64,000 nt of DNA from positions 37,666 through 101,665 of the forward strand of contig SZPM01000008.1 of assembly GCA_030263715.1 (NCBI GenBank). The letters run 5' to 3'. The stretch is from ATM1 sp003577165 (GTDB taxonomy: Bacteria; Armatimonadota; Fimbriimonadia; Fimbriimonadales; ATM1). Position 1 is the stretch's first letter; each line of letters starts with the position of its first letter. The translations under genes were made by a program, and so were the position numbers. This document shows, one piece after another, positions 55,827-64,000 of this stretch. The notes beneath the pieces were generated by a model. That model was not told where the DNA came from. It worked only from the letters and a program-made list of their open reading frames with translations, and did not search any database.

Positions 55827-55850
55827 GGGGGAGGGGGTTGGGGGAGGGGG
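55827..55850 (+). other. strong G-quadruplex motif
   Basis: Four runs of five G with linkers A, TT and A fill 24 bp exactly. It lies between the PHP gene start and the end of the four-helix-bundle gene. Transcription of the minus-strand genes would use this strand as template. Confidence 0.9.
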
Positions 55851-55872
55851 CCCGTACCCCCGGGTTCGTGGA

Positions 55873-56475
55873 CTAGGTCCCTTTCTCCCTCGCCCTCCGC
55901 CGGGCATTCGCCATTCGCTCTCGCAACCCCCCGCCCTCGACGAACTCCCTCTCCAGCCTCGCAATCTGCCGATCCAACAGATATGTGGTCACTTTGATAA
56001 CTCCCGCGATGGCGTTTGCGCAGGCGACTGGGTCAGGATGCTCGAGCGCCGCGCGCATCGTTGCGTAATCCGCTCCGGGCTCCCTCAGCATTGAGCTCAA
56101 TCGCCTCGCTTCTGGGTGATCGCGCGGCCACTCTTCCGCGCCATGACCTCTCAGGAAGTCTCGATAGTCCGTGAGGAGTTCCTCGAGGCTTGCCCGGGCA
56201 ACGTTTGTCAGTTTGATCTCCGCCTCCTTTGATGTGCCGGAGACTTGGCTTCCCTCGACGATGTTCTGCTTGCCCGAGCGAGCAGCCTGGATCATCTGTC
56301 CGACCGTTCGATCGCGCGGATCCATAAACCTCTCGCAAAACCGAACCGTTGCGTCATAGACCATCTCGGCTCGCTGAAATGACAGGAGGTTTCGATAGCC
56401 TCCATGTACTGTCACAAACCCATCGGAACCGTCAGTCACCTCCCTCTGCCGATTCGTGTGCTCACCTCTTTTCAT
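55873..56475 (-). CDS. four-helix-bundle protein (S23/Avd-like superfamily)
   Basis: The 200 residues carry a four-helix-bundle pattern: AEMVYDATVRFCERFM, GQMIQAARSGKQNIVEGSQV and KLTNVARASLEELLTDYRDF. This is the signature of the 23S rRNA intervening-sequence-protein family, which includes Avd of diversity-generating retroelements. A C-terminal helical suffix of about 60 residues is added. No reverse transcriptase is in the window. Its 5' side is a 300-bp purine-rich (sense strand) nonamer array. Confidence 0.8.
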   Translation of the reverse strand: MKRGEHTNRQREVTDGSDGFVTVHGGYRNLLSFQRAEMVYDATVRFCERFMDPRDRTVGQMIQAARSGKQNIVEGSQVSGTSKEAEIKLTNVARASLEELLTDYRDFLRGHGAEEWPRDHPEARRLSSMLREPGADYATMRAALEHPDPVACANAIAGVIKVTTYLLDRQIARLEREFVEGGGLRERMANARRRAREKGT

Positions 56476-56539
56476 CTACACCCCTTCCGACACTCAAGTC
56501 GCAGTCTCCTGCAGGCCACGCATCTCCCCTCGCACTCTT

Positions 56540-56835
56540 TTCTTCCCTACGGCCTTGCCTCCCTTCAGTCCCTTAGGTCCCCTCGGTGCCTTTCGCTTCG
56601 GTCCCTTTCGTCCCTTCCGTCCCTTCCGTCCCTTCAGTCCCTTAGGGCCCCTCGGCGCCTTTCGCTTCGGTCCCTTCCGTCACTTGGGTCCCCTCGGTGC
56701 CCTTCTTCCTCCCGTTCCTTTCCCCCCTTGGGCCCCTCGGTGCCTTTCGCTTCGGTCCCTTCCGTTCCTTTCCCCCCTTGGGCCCCTCGGTGCCTTTCGC
56801 TTCGGTCCCTTTCGTCCCTTAGGTCCCTTAGGTCA
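56540..56835. repeat. 9-bp tandem array with an embedded 50-bp direct repeat
   Basis: The plus strand is a C/T-rich run built on GTCCCTTNN units (for example three in a row at about 56606-56632), with a slower motif CCCCTCGGTGCCTTTCGCTT recurring several times. At 56711-56760 and 56761-56810 a 50-bp block is repeated with one mismatch. On the minus strand the unit reads NNAAGGGAC. The array fills the 369-bp gap between the four-helix-bundle start and the AlbA_2 fragment; I see no gene in it. Confidence 0.88.
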
Positions 56836-56844
56836 CTTTCCCCC

Positions 56845-57192
56845 TCACACCCCCCGCTTTCCCAACCAGTCCTGCAAATCCGGCCCCGCGAGCTCCTCCG
56901 TCGAATTCCCCAACCTCACGTACAGCCGCTTATCCAAATAGTGCGGCACACCGCCCCGCCTCACGCTCACCCTGCAAACCGTCTTCCCCTCGACATCCTC
57001 GAACCCCACCTTCACCTCACCCGCCGGAATCGGATGAATCCGCGACTTCATCAAATCCCACACCTTGTTCTCGAACCCGTCCCGATTCGCCTTCGCCCCC
57101 AACATCCCGAAATCTCCATCCAACCCGACCACCTCTCCCGCATCACTGACACCGAGCAGCAGCGTCCCCCCTCCGAGTTGATGAACGCGCAA
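56845..57192 (-). pseudogene. AlbA_2 C-terminal part of res, in the -1 frame
   Basis: This 115-residue frame holds the rest of a Schlafen AlbA_2 domain: GTLLLGVSDAGEVVGLDGDF, then KVGFEDVEGKTVCRVSV and LYVRLGNSTEELAGPD. It lacks the first half of the domain, which is encoded at the end of res in the neighbouring frame (GGESATVEFRQSLEY to FINSEGG). The junction is the six-G run 57166-57171. Reading back one base there yields EGGTLLLGV, the standard AlbA_2 motif. The TTG at 57190 is not a likely real start. Either frameshifted translation, a natural indel or an assembly error explains it. Confidence 0.8.
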
Positions 57193-60100
57193 ACCGTCTT
57201 TAGCGCCGAGTGCACCATGGCCTTCCGCGCCTCAGCGATCTTCGCCTGCCTCTGGCTCTCCGGCACCGCCTGAAACCTCACATCATTCGCGTCCACATAC
57301 TCCAGAGACTGCCTGAACTCCACCGTCGCGCTCTCACCGCCGGCAATCAAATCCGCAAGCGGCGTTGAAGACGTCACAACCTCGACAGTCCCCCCGTCGC
57401 GAACCGGCGTCCACGGAGCAGCCTTAAACCTCTCCACAGAAACTGAACTGTCCAGGCCGGCCAGCACCTGTACCGTCTCGTCAGGGTCATACACGACAGC
57501 GTATGCCCACTTCCTCATCCCATAGTAGTTGTTCACCGCCCGCGCCCACTTCAGCCCTGCGGCCTTTTTCAATTCATCTTCCTCCCGCTCTTGCCCCTTC
57601 ACTTCAAGCGCGATCATCAGTCCGCTTCTTAGCCGCACGATGAAGTCCGGCCGGTGAACCGAGGGCACACCCTCACTGTTTGCATACGGGATAGTGAATT
57701 CCAGGTGATCGTTGCGAGCGAATGCCTGCACATCTTCGCACCGCTCCAACTGACCGGCAGCAACCTTCTCCCAGAGCGGCGAATCGAGAACCACGTGACT
57801 GATGTGGCTCTTCGTGGTCGGGATCACCGGCCGCGTCGTCCTAAACATCACATCCCGCGTCGATCCCTCCGGCCGATACCGCTCGATCCTTGGCAGCACA
57901 AGCGGCGCTCCATCTTCGCCTGCTTCACCGAGGTGCGGCTCCAGCGCATTGATGATCAGGCTCTGCCATGTCGTGAGCGCGATCTCCTCCTTGGGCGCAT
58001 CCTCAAAGATGATCCTCTCGCCGACATATCGCCGCACGATCTCCAAAACCTGAGGAAACAGCATCTTCCGGCGCAGGCTATAAGCCTCCTCTGACACCGC
58101 AACCCGCCGGTTGACGATCTCGGCAGCCATCGAGTAGATCGCCGACTGGATCCGAGCCACTGAGTAATACGGCACGCGAGTGTGCACCGCCGTACCCCCT
58201 AGCGCCTCGGGGCGCCCGATCATGAATCCGGCCAGCGTCCCAGTCTCGACATACGTTGGCTCGCGTGCGCTCCCAACCCGAATAGAAGGCACGTTCTCCC
58301 AATCGCAGACCACCCTCCGACGAAACTCGGACAGATACCCCTCCACCCGAGGGAAGGTGATTTCGTATTCCGCCTTCCGCTCCGGTAGCGCTCGCACCAA
58401 GCGGGAGGGAGGAGGCGGCTTCGCCCCCCCCTTCACGACCTTCACAGGAATCACTTGAAACGGCACGCCGTAAATTTCTGCGTACTCCGGCTCCAAGAGC
58501 CCCGTCGAAGGATCGACCTGATAACTTCGCCTCCGAAGCGCACGCCCGACGACCTGCTCACACAGAAGCTGCGAGGTGAAGGCGCGAAGCCCTATGATCT
58601 GCGTCACGTTGCTCGCATCCCAGCCCTCGGTGAGCATCGAAACGCTCGAAACAAACCTCACGTTAGCGCCCGGCATCCCCTCCTTGCCGACCGAGTTCAA
58701 CATGTCTCGCAGTCGGACTTCGCGATCCTTGACCGTTTCGCCCTCCTCGACCTTCTCGATGTCCTTCAGCGCCTTGCTGTCGAACAAAAAGGAGACCTCC
58801 CGCCCATCCTTGTTCACGAAATGATCGAACTCCCAATTCTCTCTCGTCAGGAGTTTGAAAACTTCAGCAGAGACGTCTGTGTCTTGGCAAACCACGATCA
58901 TGCACGGCGGCACTTGCGAACCCCCAGCAACCCAAGCGTCGTAAGTTCGCTTCCAGTTCCCGATCATCGTCACGCAGGCGGGCTCGGCCTTTTCTGCCAC
59001 CTTCGCGGGATTCCCCTTGCCCCGTCCGAGGGACTTGTATCGGTCTTGTGTTTCCAATTTGTCGTTGATCCACCTCCACAGGTGGAAATAGGCTGCAGGC
59101 GACTTGCCGTCCGCGTGATTGTCGTCCACAGGCATCACGGGGATCTTCACAAGGCCGCTCTCGATGGCGTCCAGCAGCCCGAAGTCGCTGACGATCCACG
59201 GGAAAGGTACTCCCGCGGGATAACCGCTCCCATGGATGTAGTACGGAGTCGCCGAGAAGTCCGCGCACACCATGATGTTGCGCGCCCGGTTTATGGCCTC
59301 CAACCCCGTGATCCATTGCGCCGCGCGTTGGTTCTCCCTCTTCGCTTCGGCATCCGGTCCCGCTTGCTTCTCCTCGGCCGACTTCTCGATGGGTCGATAG
59401 CAGTGATGCCCCTCGTCGTTGATCACGAAGATCCTGCTCGTCGAGCCGAGTTCCTTTTTCAACAGCCGATTCGCAAAGGCGCCGTCGCTCTCTCTTCCGA
59501 GTTTCTGAACCCCCCTCTTTCCCGTGTCATCTCGAGCGGACAACTCCTGACGATGAAGGAAGCAAATCCTGGCGCGACCCAAATTGCCGGCGAGACTCGG
59601 CGGAACGAGTTCGAACACATCGTAATAGTTCCCGTCGCTTCCCGGCTTCAAAACTGCCAAGCGATTCCGAACCGTGAGACCCGGCGCAACAACCAAGAAG
59701 GCATCCGTGAACTGCGTGTCCTGTGGGTACTGCGCTTTGTTGAGCGTCTGCCAGGCGATGACCATCGCCATGCACACGGTCTTCCCCGTTCCGGTCGCCA
59801 TCTTGCAGCAGTAGCGCAAGAAAGCCTCATGCGCTTTATCCAGCGGCACGGTCGTTCCGTCATGCGTCTCCACAGTCAGTCCCGCCCGGTCCGCCGGTCG
59901 GGATTCTGTCAGCCAGATTAGAGTCTCGACTGCTTCGCGCTGACAGAAGAACAGCCTCTGCTCACGCTCTGTCGACGCCCAATGTTCCAACAGTTTCCGA
60001 GTCACAGGAGTGACGCCGGGATATCCGCTGGCTTTCCATTCACCAACGCGTCGCCGAATCTCATTGACCGCAGGCATTTCGATGAACTGCTCTTCCAACA

Positions 60101-60347
60101 GAGAGCCCTCGCCCCTCTGCCCCTTCGAGTTGAAGAAGTAGCCGGCGGGCCTCCTGCCCGGCTTTCGGACAGGATCATGCTGCTCGTGCTTGTCCCAATC
60201 GATCGTGTCCCAATAGGACGATGGCTCGTCATACGGCCCGTTGATGATCGGGTCGTCAATAACCGCCGCGCCCGCGTTACGCGCTAGTTGAGCCGGATCG
60301 TAGAGCGAGCTCACCCTTTCAACACCGCTAACCAATGGCTTCTTCAA
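57051..60347 (-). CDS. res: type III-like restriction enzyme Res subunit (frame broken near C-terminus)
   Basis: The 1098-residue protein is an SF2 helicase-nuclease: Walker A ATGTGKT at about 184, INDEGHH, FSATPYY, QVVGRALRR and a C-terminal PD-(D/E)xK (RPDFIVRLRSG then IALEVKG). Residues from about 1003 begin an AlbA_2 domain that is cut off after 1061 by a frame change; the last 37 residues (RCCSVSV to RTRCGI) are out of the natural frame. With -1 slippage at 57165-57171 the product would be about 1167 residues. The start is TTG 60347, 20 bp inside the preceding gene; GTG 60314 is an alternative. Confidence 0.9.
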   Translation of the reverse strand: MKKPLVSGVERVSSLYDPAQLARNAGAAVIDDPIINGPYDEPSSYWDTIDWDKHEQHDPVRKPGRRPAGYFFNSKGQRGEGSLLEEQFIEMPAVNEIRRRVGEWKASGYPGVTPVTRKLLEHWASTEREQRLFFCQREAVETLIWLTESRPADRAGLTVETHDGTTVPLDKAHEAFLRYCCKMATGTGKTVCMAMVIAWQTLNKAQYPQDTQFTDAFLVVAPGLTVRNRLAVLKPGSDGNYYDVFELVPPSLAGNLGRARICFLHRQELSARDDTGKRGVQKLGRESDGAFANRLLKKELGSTSRIFVINDEGHHCYRPIEKSAEEKQAGPDAEAKRENQRAAQWITGLEAINRARNIMVCADFSATPYYIHGSGYPAGVPFPWIVSDFGLLDAIESGLVKIPVMPVDDNHADGKSPAAYFHLWRWINDKLETQDRYKSLGRGKGNPAKVAEKAEPACVTMIGNWKRTYDAWVAGGSQVPPCMIVVCQDTDVSAEVFKLLTRENWEFDHFVNKDGREVSFLFDSKALKDIEKVEEGETVKDREVRLRDMLNSVGKEGMPGANVRFVSSVSMLTEGWDASNVTQIIGLRAFTSQLLCEQVVGRALRRRSYQVDPSTGLLEPEYAEIYGVPFQVIPVKVVKGGAKPPPPSRLVRALPERKAEYEITFPRVEGYLSEFRRRVVCDWENVPSIRVGSAREPTYVETGTLAGFMIGRPEALGGTAVHTRVPYYSVARIQSAIYSMAAEIVNRRVAVSEEAYSLRRKMLFPQVLEIVRRYVGERIIFEDAPKEEIALTTWQSLIINALEPHLGEAGEDGAPLVLPRIERYRPEGSTRDVMFRTTRPVIPTTKSHISHVVLDSPLWEKVAAGQLERCEDVQAFARNDHLEFTIPYANSEGVPSVHRPDFIVRLRSGLMIALEVKGQEREEDELKKAAGLKWARAVNNYYGMRKWAYAVVYDPDETVQVLAGLDSSVSVERFKAAPWTPVRDGGTVEVVTSSTPLADLIAGGESATVEFRQSLEYVDANDVRFQAVPESQRQAKIAEARKAMVHSALKTVCAFINSEGGRCCSVSVMRERWSGWMEISGCWGRRRIGTGSRTRCGI

Positions 60348-61101
60348 TAAACTTCACGATTCGATCTTTGTTCGCACTCAGACTCGAAAACTGTCTGTCA
60401 CATACGTCCGTGAATCGCGCCAGTACTCTCCGGTTGATCTCCTCTTGGTCTTGGAAGATGCCAACGCCCCGTACATTCAGCCCCCATCGCTCGTATTGGT
60501 GCAGCGTGATGGTCGCATCACGCACCTTCTCATCGTTGCCGAGTGCAAAAATCGCGAGCGGCCTCGCAATCCTGTTCACATAGCAATCAGCAGGGTACAT
60601 CTTCTCCGTGTCGTACTGAGCTGAATGCCAGTCGAATTCGCGGCGCTCTTCCGGCACAGCGGCACTCATAAATGTTCGAAAATCCTCGAAGAATGCAGAC
60701 TTCACCCGCTCTCTCGACAGGTAGGTTACGTCGGCGATTCTCATCAGAGCCTGCACGAAAGTGTAAAGTGCGTCTCCGAACTGTCCGTCCTCAACCCAAA
60801 GCAACAACACTCCATTCGCATCCTTGACCGAAAATGCAGTCAGCGCGTTCGTTATGACCTTCTCACGAGTGCCCTTCCGAAGGTCGCGTTCGTCGAGGTC
60901 GTACGTCAGATGCATAAACGTATGGCCTTCATCGCTAAGTACCCACTGGTTCTCCAGTTTCTTTAACACGATAGAAAGGTGATCGCCATCCTCGAACATG
61001 AATGGCGTGAACACCCGGAATCGGCCGACGCCCTCGCCTTCGATCCTTACCTGTTCGCTAACTTTCCGACGAAAGTCCTCTGTGATCGTATCCATCATCA
61101 T
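60328..61101 (-). CDS. DUF1828/DUF1829 protein
   Basis: The 257-residue protein has an N-terminal DUF1828-like half (FRVFTPFMFEDGDHLSIVLK, WVLSDEGHTF) and a C-terminal DUF1829-like half (AIFALGNDEKVRDATITLHQY). Biochemical role unknown. It sits inside the restriction-modification operon, between the DUF6978 gene and res, with overlaps of 4 and 20 bp. Three adjacent ATG codons mark the start, overlapping the previous stop. Confidence 0.78.
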   Translation of the reverse strand: MMMDTITEDFRRKVSEQVRIEGEGVGRFRVFTPFMFEDGDHLSIVLKKLENQWVLSDEGHTFMHLTYDLDERDLRKGTREKVITNALTAFSVKDANGVLLLWVEDGQFGDALYTFVQALMRIADVTYLSRERVKSAFFEDFRTFMSAAVPEERREFDWHSAQYDTEKMYPADCYVNRIARPLAIFALGNDEKVRDATITLHQYERWGLNVRGVGIFQDQEEINRRVLARFTDVCDRQFSSLSANKDRIVKFIEEAIG

Positions 61102-61577
61102 TGGTCCTTGCCCTCTTCAAACAAGCTCTTCTGGTTTCCCCTTTCGATCTCGAAACCACAATCAGAAATGAGACACTCCAAGGCTCCGTTCACGTCCGAG
61201 TACCTGGCAGTTGGCTCAGCGAATGCGTCCTCACGAAACCCCGAGTCTTGATACCGCTCCGTGGCAGTGTGGATGTGAAAGTCAAAGAACTTGCTACCCT
61301 CCAGCCTGTTGGTGTGTTCGTGACTTTTGCCATTGTATCGCCGGAGCCGAAACCAGACGTTCGTATTGGGTGGCTTATGGGCCAGAATCACCGAGAAGTC
61401 TAGGGGGTTCTCCGAGCTCTCTCTGATAATGACTCGAAAAACGGAACCTCGCGTTCCGGGTAGTTCCACTTCTGCTTCCCGGTGCCCACGTTTGGTCTTC
61501 TGCTTTAGTCGCTGTAAGTAATCAGCCGGAAGCGTCTTCGTCTCTTCTATCAGGGCCGCAATTTCGGCGTCCGTCAT
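61098..61577 (-). CDS. DUF6978-like protein
   Basis: This 159-residue protein has an N-terminal helix (MTDAEIAALIEETKTLPADY) and a beta-rich core (VFRVIIRESSENPLDFSVIL, FFDFHIHTATERYQ), resembling DUF6978 proteins by memory. It probably works with the DUF1828/1829 protein next to it. It overlaps mod by 4 bp (ATGA) and the next gene by 4 bp. Function unknown. Confidence 0.7.
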   Translation of the reverse strand: MTDAEIAALIEETKTLPADYLQRLKQKTKRGHREAEVELPGTRGSVFRVIIRESSENPLDFSVILAHKPPNTNVWFRLRRYNGKSHEHTNRLEGSKFFDFHIHTATERYQDSGFREDAFAEPTARYSDVNGALECLISDCGFEIERGNQKSLFEEGKDQ

Positions 61578-64000
61578 GGAGCCACCGCCACTCCAATCGT
61601 TTTCACAACCGCATTTCCTCTCGCGTCGATCACCTTCACCTGCACCCTCTCGCCAGGCTTGAACGGCAGGCTCACCAGCGTCCGCATCGCCTCGAACGCC
61701 TCAGGATCCACAGTCCCCCGAAGGTTCCGCTCGAGTTTCTCCCAGGAATCCTTCTTGTTCGGAAACAGCGCCTGGCAGATGCAGAACGACTTGCCGTCGA
61801 AATCATGATCGATGAACAAAGCGTGGACGTTCGCGCCGCTGTCGCTCTTCGCTTCGCCGCTCAGAGGGTCGTAAAGGTCCACGCCGCGCAGCTCGATAAA
61901 CACCTCTCCCTCCTTCAAGCCCTCTGCGCGCTTTAGAACCTCCTCTGCCGTCGTGCGTTGACTCCCGTCTGCCTCCTTGCTTCGCCGCTTCGCTTCCTCA
62001 AGCAGCCGGCCCAGGCTTGGATCATCTTTGCGGTAAACCACAACGTCCGGCTCTCCCACCATCGTGAACAGTTGTGACGCCTTGCTGTCCTTCAGCAGAT
62101 CGCTCATCGCCGTATCCGGGTTGATGTACGCCATCAGCACCTTCAATCCTGCGACCTCCACGTTTATCACCTGCTGTGCGCCATCCGTGAAGTCGTAGCC
62201 GCACAGGAGCAGAGCGTCGAACTTCTTCGCTCCGGTAGTCGCCTCCCTCACGATGAGCTCGCTGATCGCCCCGTTTTGCGGCCCGAAGACCACGGCGCAT
62301 CGCATGGACTTGCCGTTTGCATTCGCGGCGCCGTTCTTTATCCTGGTCTCCCCCTCAGCGTGGATGACGGGATGATCGATCGGCTTCAAACTCTCAAACT
62401 CCAGCCTCTTTCCGCCCTTCGCGACTACTCCCGTCTTGCGGAGTTTTTCGATCATGTCGGAGATGTACGCGCTCGCGTTCACGACCGACTCGTTCGGCTC
62501 CGCCGGCGCAAACGTGGTCAGTTCGAGAGGAGGGGCTTCGTCCCTCTCGCCGTCGTCACTCGGCACGACTTCGTACTCCACCGTCACTGCGAACTCGGCG
62601 CTGACGTTCGGAACCGCCTCGACAGTGAACGGGCCGGCGACTCGCACGATCCCTCGCTCCTTCTCCGGCTGGTCCACTAACTCCTCCGTCGGCGCGTTTC
62701 GTGCGATGCTCGCGTCAATTCGCGCCTGCATTTCGCGCTTCAAATCCCAGAAGCGTCGCAGGACTAAATCCTGGTTCGCTCCCGCCGATCCCACCTGCCT
62801 CGAGCCCGTGACTTGCTCGACGGAGCGGGGGACTTCCCATTCTTGCCAAGCTTTCTTCTTTGCGTCGGTTGAGAACGCCTCGTTCACCGACGCGAGCGCC
62901 TCGTCGATCTTGGGCTGGAACTCGGCGGCAATCGTGTCGATCTCCGTGTTCTGGGCGATGGATTTGAGAGTGATGTGGGGGACGGTTTTGTAGACGAAGC
63001 CGCCGGAGACGCCGCTGGTGGGGTGGCGGAGCTTGTAGTAGTCGAAGGCGGCGGTCATCAGGCGGTGGCGGGCGATGGCGAGGGCCACGCGGCTGGTGTC
63101 CATCGTGATCCACCTTCGGCCCCACTGCTCGGCGACATAGGCGGTGGTGCCGCTGCCGCAGGTTGGGTCGAGCACGAGGTCGCCCGGGTCGGTAGTCATG
63201 AGGATGCAACGGGCAACGATTTTCTGGGAAGTCTCAACTGCATATTGCTTGTTGAGTGCAGATCCGGAAGTAGTTGTGTCTGGCCAGTTGTCCGCTAGCC
63301 TGAATGCCGGAAAATCGTCGAGAAACCTGACATAAGAGATTTGGGTTGCCGCAGATGGCTGAAGCCGTCCTGCATTGGCTAGTCGCGCAAGGCCGACTGC
63401 ATCCGTCTTAAATGTGCCGGAACTGCCGGGTGAAAACGAGCGTCCCTGGAAATCAAACTTGCGAACATCTGCGCCTTGAGCTGTCCTTTGGCTCGAGATA
63501 TTATCTTGCCGAAAGATTCGCGAGTCTTCAGGAATTTTTGTCGGATCGGCAATCTCATCTGGGGTAAGCAGTCGTGAGCTTCCATCGGACGCAAGCAATC
63601 GGCGATATGCAGAGCCCCCAGCCAGTAACGGACCCTTCGGAAGGAACAGTTGCCGGTATTTAATGGCAGTTTTGTCCTTTCCGTACCACAAAAGGTAATC
63701 AGACACCGACGCAAGGAGCGACTCCGCTTGGCCGCTGGTCTTTGTAAAAGTAATTAGAGAGCAGAAATTCTCCTCCCCAAACACCTCGTCCATCAAACAC
63801 CGCACGCGGTGGACGTTCTCGTCGCCGATCTGGACGAAGATCGAGCCCTCGTCCTTCAGCAACTCCCGCGCCAGCAGCAGCCGGTCGCGCAGGTAGGTGA
63901 GGTAGGAGTGCACGCCCAGCTCCCAGGTGTCGCGGAACGCCTGGACCTGCATCACCTCGCGCGTGAGGTCCTCGTCCTTGCCGTCCTTCACGTCGCGCTG
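61574..64000 (-). CDS. mod: type III-like DNA methyltransferase Mod subunit (5' end beyond window)
   Basis: The frame is open to the window edge, so the N-terminus (with the expected DPPY motif) is missing. The 808 residues seen include LLLARELLKDEGSIFVQIGD near the edge, a target-recognition region, and the AdoMet motif DPTCGSGTTAYVAEQWGRRW near 270. This order is the beta class used by type III Mod proteins. A long C-terminal region follows (about 470-808). It modifies adenine or cytosine in a target that also guides res. First gene seen of the operon mod, DUF6978, DUF1828/1829, res. Confidence 0.9.
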   Translation of the reverse strand, partial: QRDVKDGKDEDLTREVMQVQAFRDTWELGVHSYLTYLRDRLLLARELLKDEGSIFVQIGDENVHRVRCLMDEVFGEENFCSLITFTKTSGQAESLLASVSDYLLWYGKDKTAIKYRQLFLPKGPLLAGGSAYRRLLASDGSSRLLTPDEIADPTKIPEDSRIFRQDNISSQRTAQGADVRKFDFQGRSFSPGSSGTFKTDAVGLARLANAGRLQPSAATQISYVRFLDDFPAFRLADNWPDTTTSGSALNKQYAVETSQKIVARCILMTTDPGDLVLDPTCGSGTTAYVAEQWGRRWITMDTSRVALAIARHRLMTAAFDYYKLRHPTSGVSGGFVYKTVPHITLKSIAQNTEIDTIAAEFQPKIDEALASVNEAFSTDAKKKAWQEWEVPRSVEQVTGSRQVGSAGANQDLVLRRFWDLKREMQARIDASIARNAPTEELVDQPEKERGIVRVAGPFTVEAVPNVSAEFAVTVEYEVVPSDDGERDEAPPLELTTFAPAEPNESVVNASAYISDMIEKLRKTGVVAKGGKRLEFESLKPIDHPVIHAEGETRIKNGAANANGKSMRCAVVFGPQNGAISELIVREATTGAKKFDALLLCGYDFTDGAQQVINVEVAGLKVLMAYINPDTAMSDLLKDSKASQLFTMVGEPDVVVYRKDDPSLGRLLEEAKRRSKEADGSQRTTAEEVLKRAEGLKEGEVFIELRGVDLYDPLSGEAKSDSGANVHALFIDHDFDGKSFCICQALFPNKKDSWEKLERNLRGTVDPEAFEAMRTLVSLPFKPGERVQVKVIDARGNAVVKTIGVAVAP

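Noticed and set aside
55873..57192. Diversity-generating retroelement (Avd-like gene plus repeats)
   Set aside because: No reverse transcriptase and no template/variable repeat pair; the nearby repeats are short-unit tandem arrays.
56404..57273. Plus-strand frame with Arg-Ser-Leu repeats
   Set aside because: This is the 9-bp array read in three codons. Real coding on the minus strand (AlbA_2 part and res) overlaps its end.

Overview
The window is a high-GC bacterial chromosome segment (no plasmid or phage backbone seen). It encodes flagellins, a membrane NrfHA nitrite reductase, a secreted beta-barrel protein ending in Phe, RseP, ribosomal proteins L10/L7-L12 with a recognisable L10 leader, and c-di-GMP phosphodiesterase (HD-GYP) proteins. 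That points to a flagellated diderm. My best guess is Armatimonadota/Fimbriimonadia or a similarly deep-branching diderm, but this is inference from gene content only. GTG and TTG starts are common, and several genes without a Shine-Dalgarno have a -10-like hexamer only 9-20 nt before the start codon.

Layout. 1-6.2 kb: partial UbiD decarboxylase, a small membrane protein, a 21-bp phased minisatellite, flagellin 1, a divergent tryptophanase and the RseP-type protease. 6.2-8.8 kb: a membrane protein and the nrfHA pair (ammonia-forming nitrite reductase). 8.9-12.9 kb: a McrBC type IV restriction pair (HTH-like + EVE + AAA McrB; PD-(D/E)xK McrC) at the 3' side of a tRNA-Ser(CGA). 13-18 kb: zinc-ribbon membrane protein, DinB-fold protein, Spy-like periplasmic protein, flagellin 2 and an ADP-ribosylglycohydrolase. 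18-22.5 kb: a 1164-residue putative outer-membrane barrel with six tandem internal repeats, downstream of an anti-sigma-like membrane protein. 22.6-23.9 kb: L10 leader, rplJ, rplL, without the usual rplKA or rpoBC neighbours. 23.9-28.5 kb: an overlapping operon of HD-GYP phosphodiesterase, degenerate HD-GYP paralogue, GT-C glycosyltransferase and XerC/D recombinase. 28.5-36.6 kb: housekeeping genes including carAB, an SDR, a LuxR-type HTH protein and a TlpA-like thioredoxin. 36.7-51.1 kb: a surface polysaccharide locus (wecB, three GT4-type glycosyltransferases, CapK/PaaK-like ligase, heparinase II/III-like protein, long-form nucleotidyltransferase, polysaccharide deacetylase, asnB) plus an amidase. 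51.2-55.8 kb: methylcitrate-cycle pair prpB-prpC, ASCH protein, a MerR-HTH/TOBE protein coupled to a secreted PHP phosphoesterase. 55.8-64 kb: a defence-like region with a G-quadruplex motif, a four-helix-bundle gene preceded by a purine-rich nonamer array, and a type III-like restriction-modification operon (mod, DUF6978, DUF1828/DUF1829, res).

The most unusual local signal is in the res gene. Its C-terminal AlbA_2 (Schlafen-type) domain is split by a one-base frame change exactly at a six-G tract that forms a canonical -1 slippery heptamer. Slippage would restore the conserved AlbA_2 motif. A sequencing or natural indel in the homopolymer is the simpler alternative. Other notable signals are the catalytically dead HD-GYP partner, the repeat-containing barrel with its anti-sigma-like neighbour, and the repeat arrays at 1.7 and 56.6 kb.
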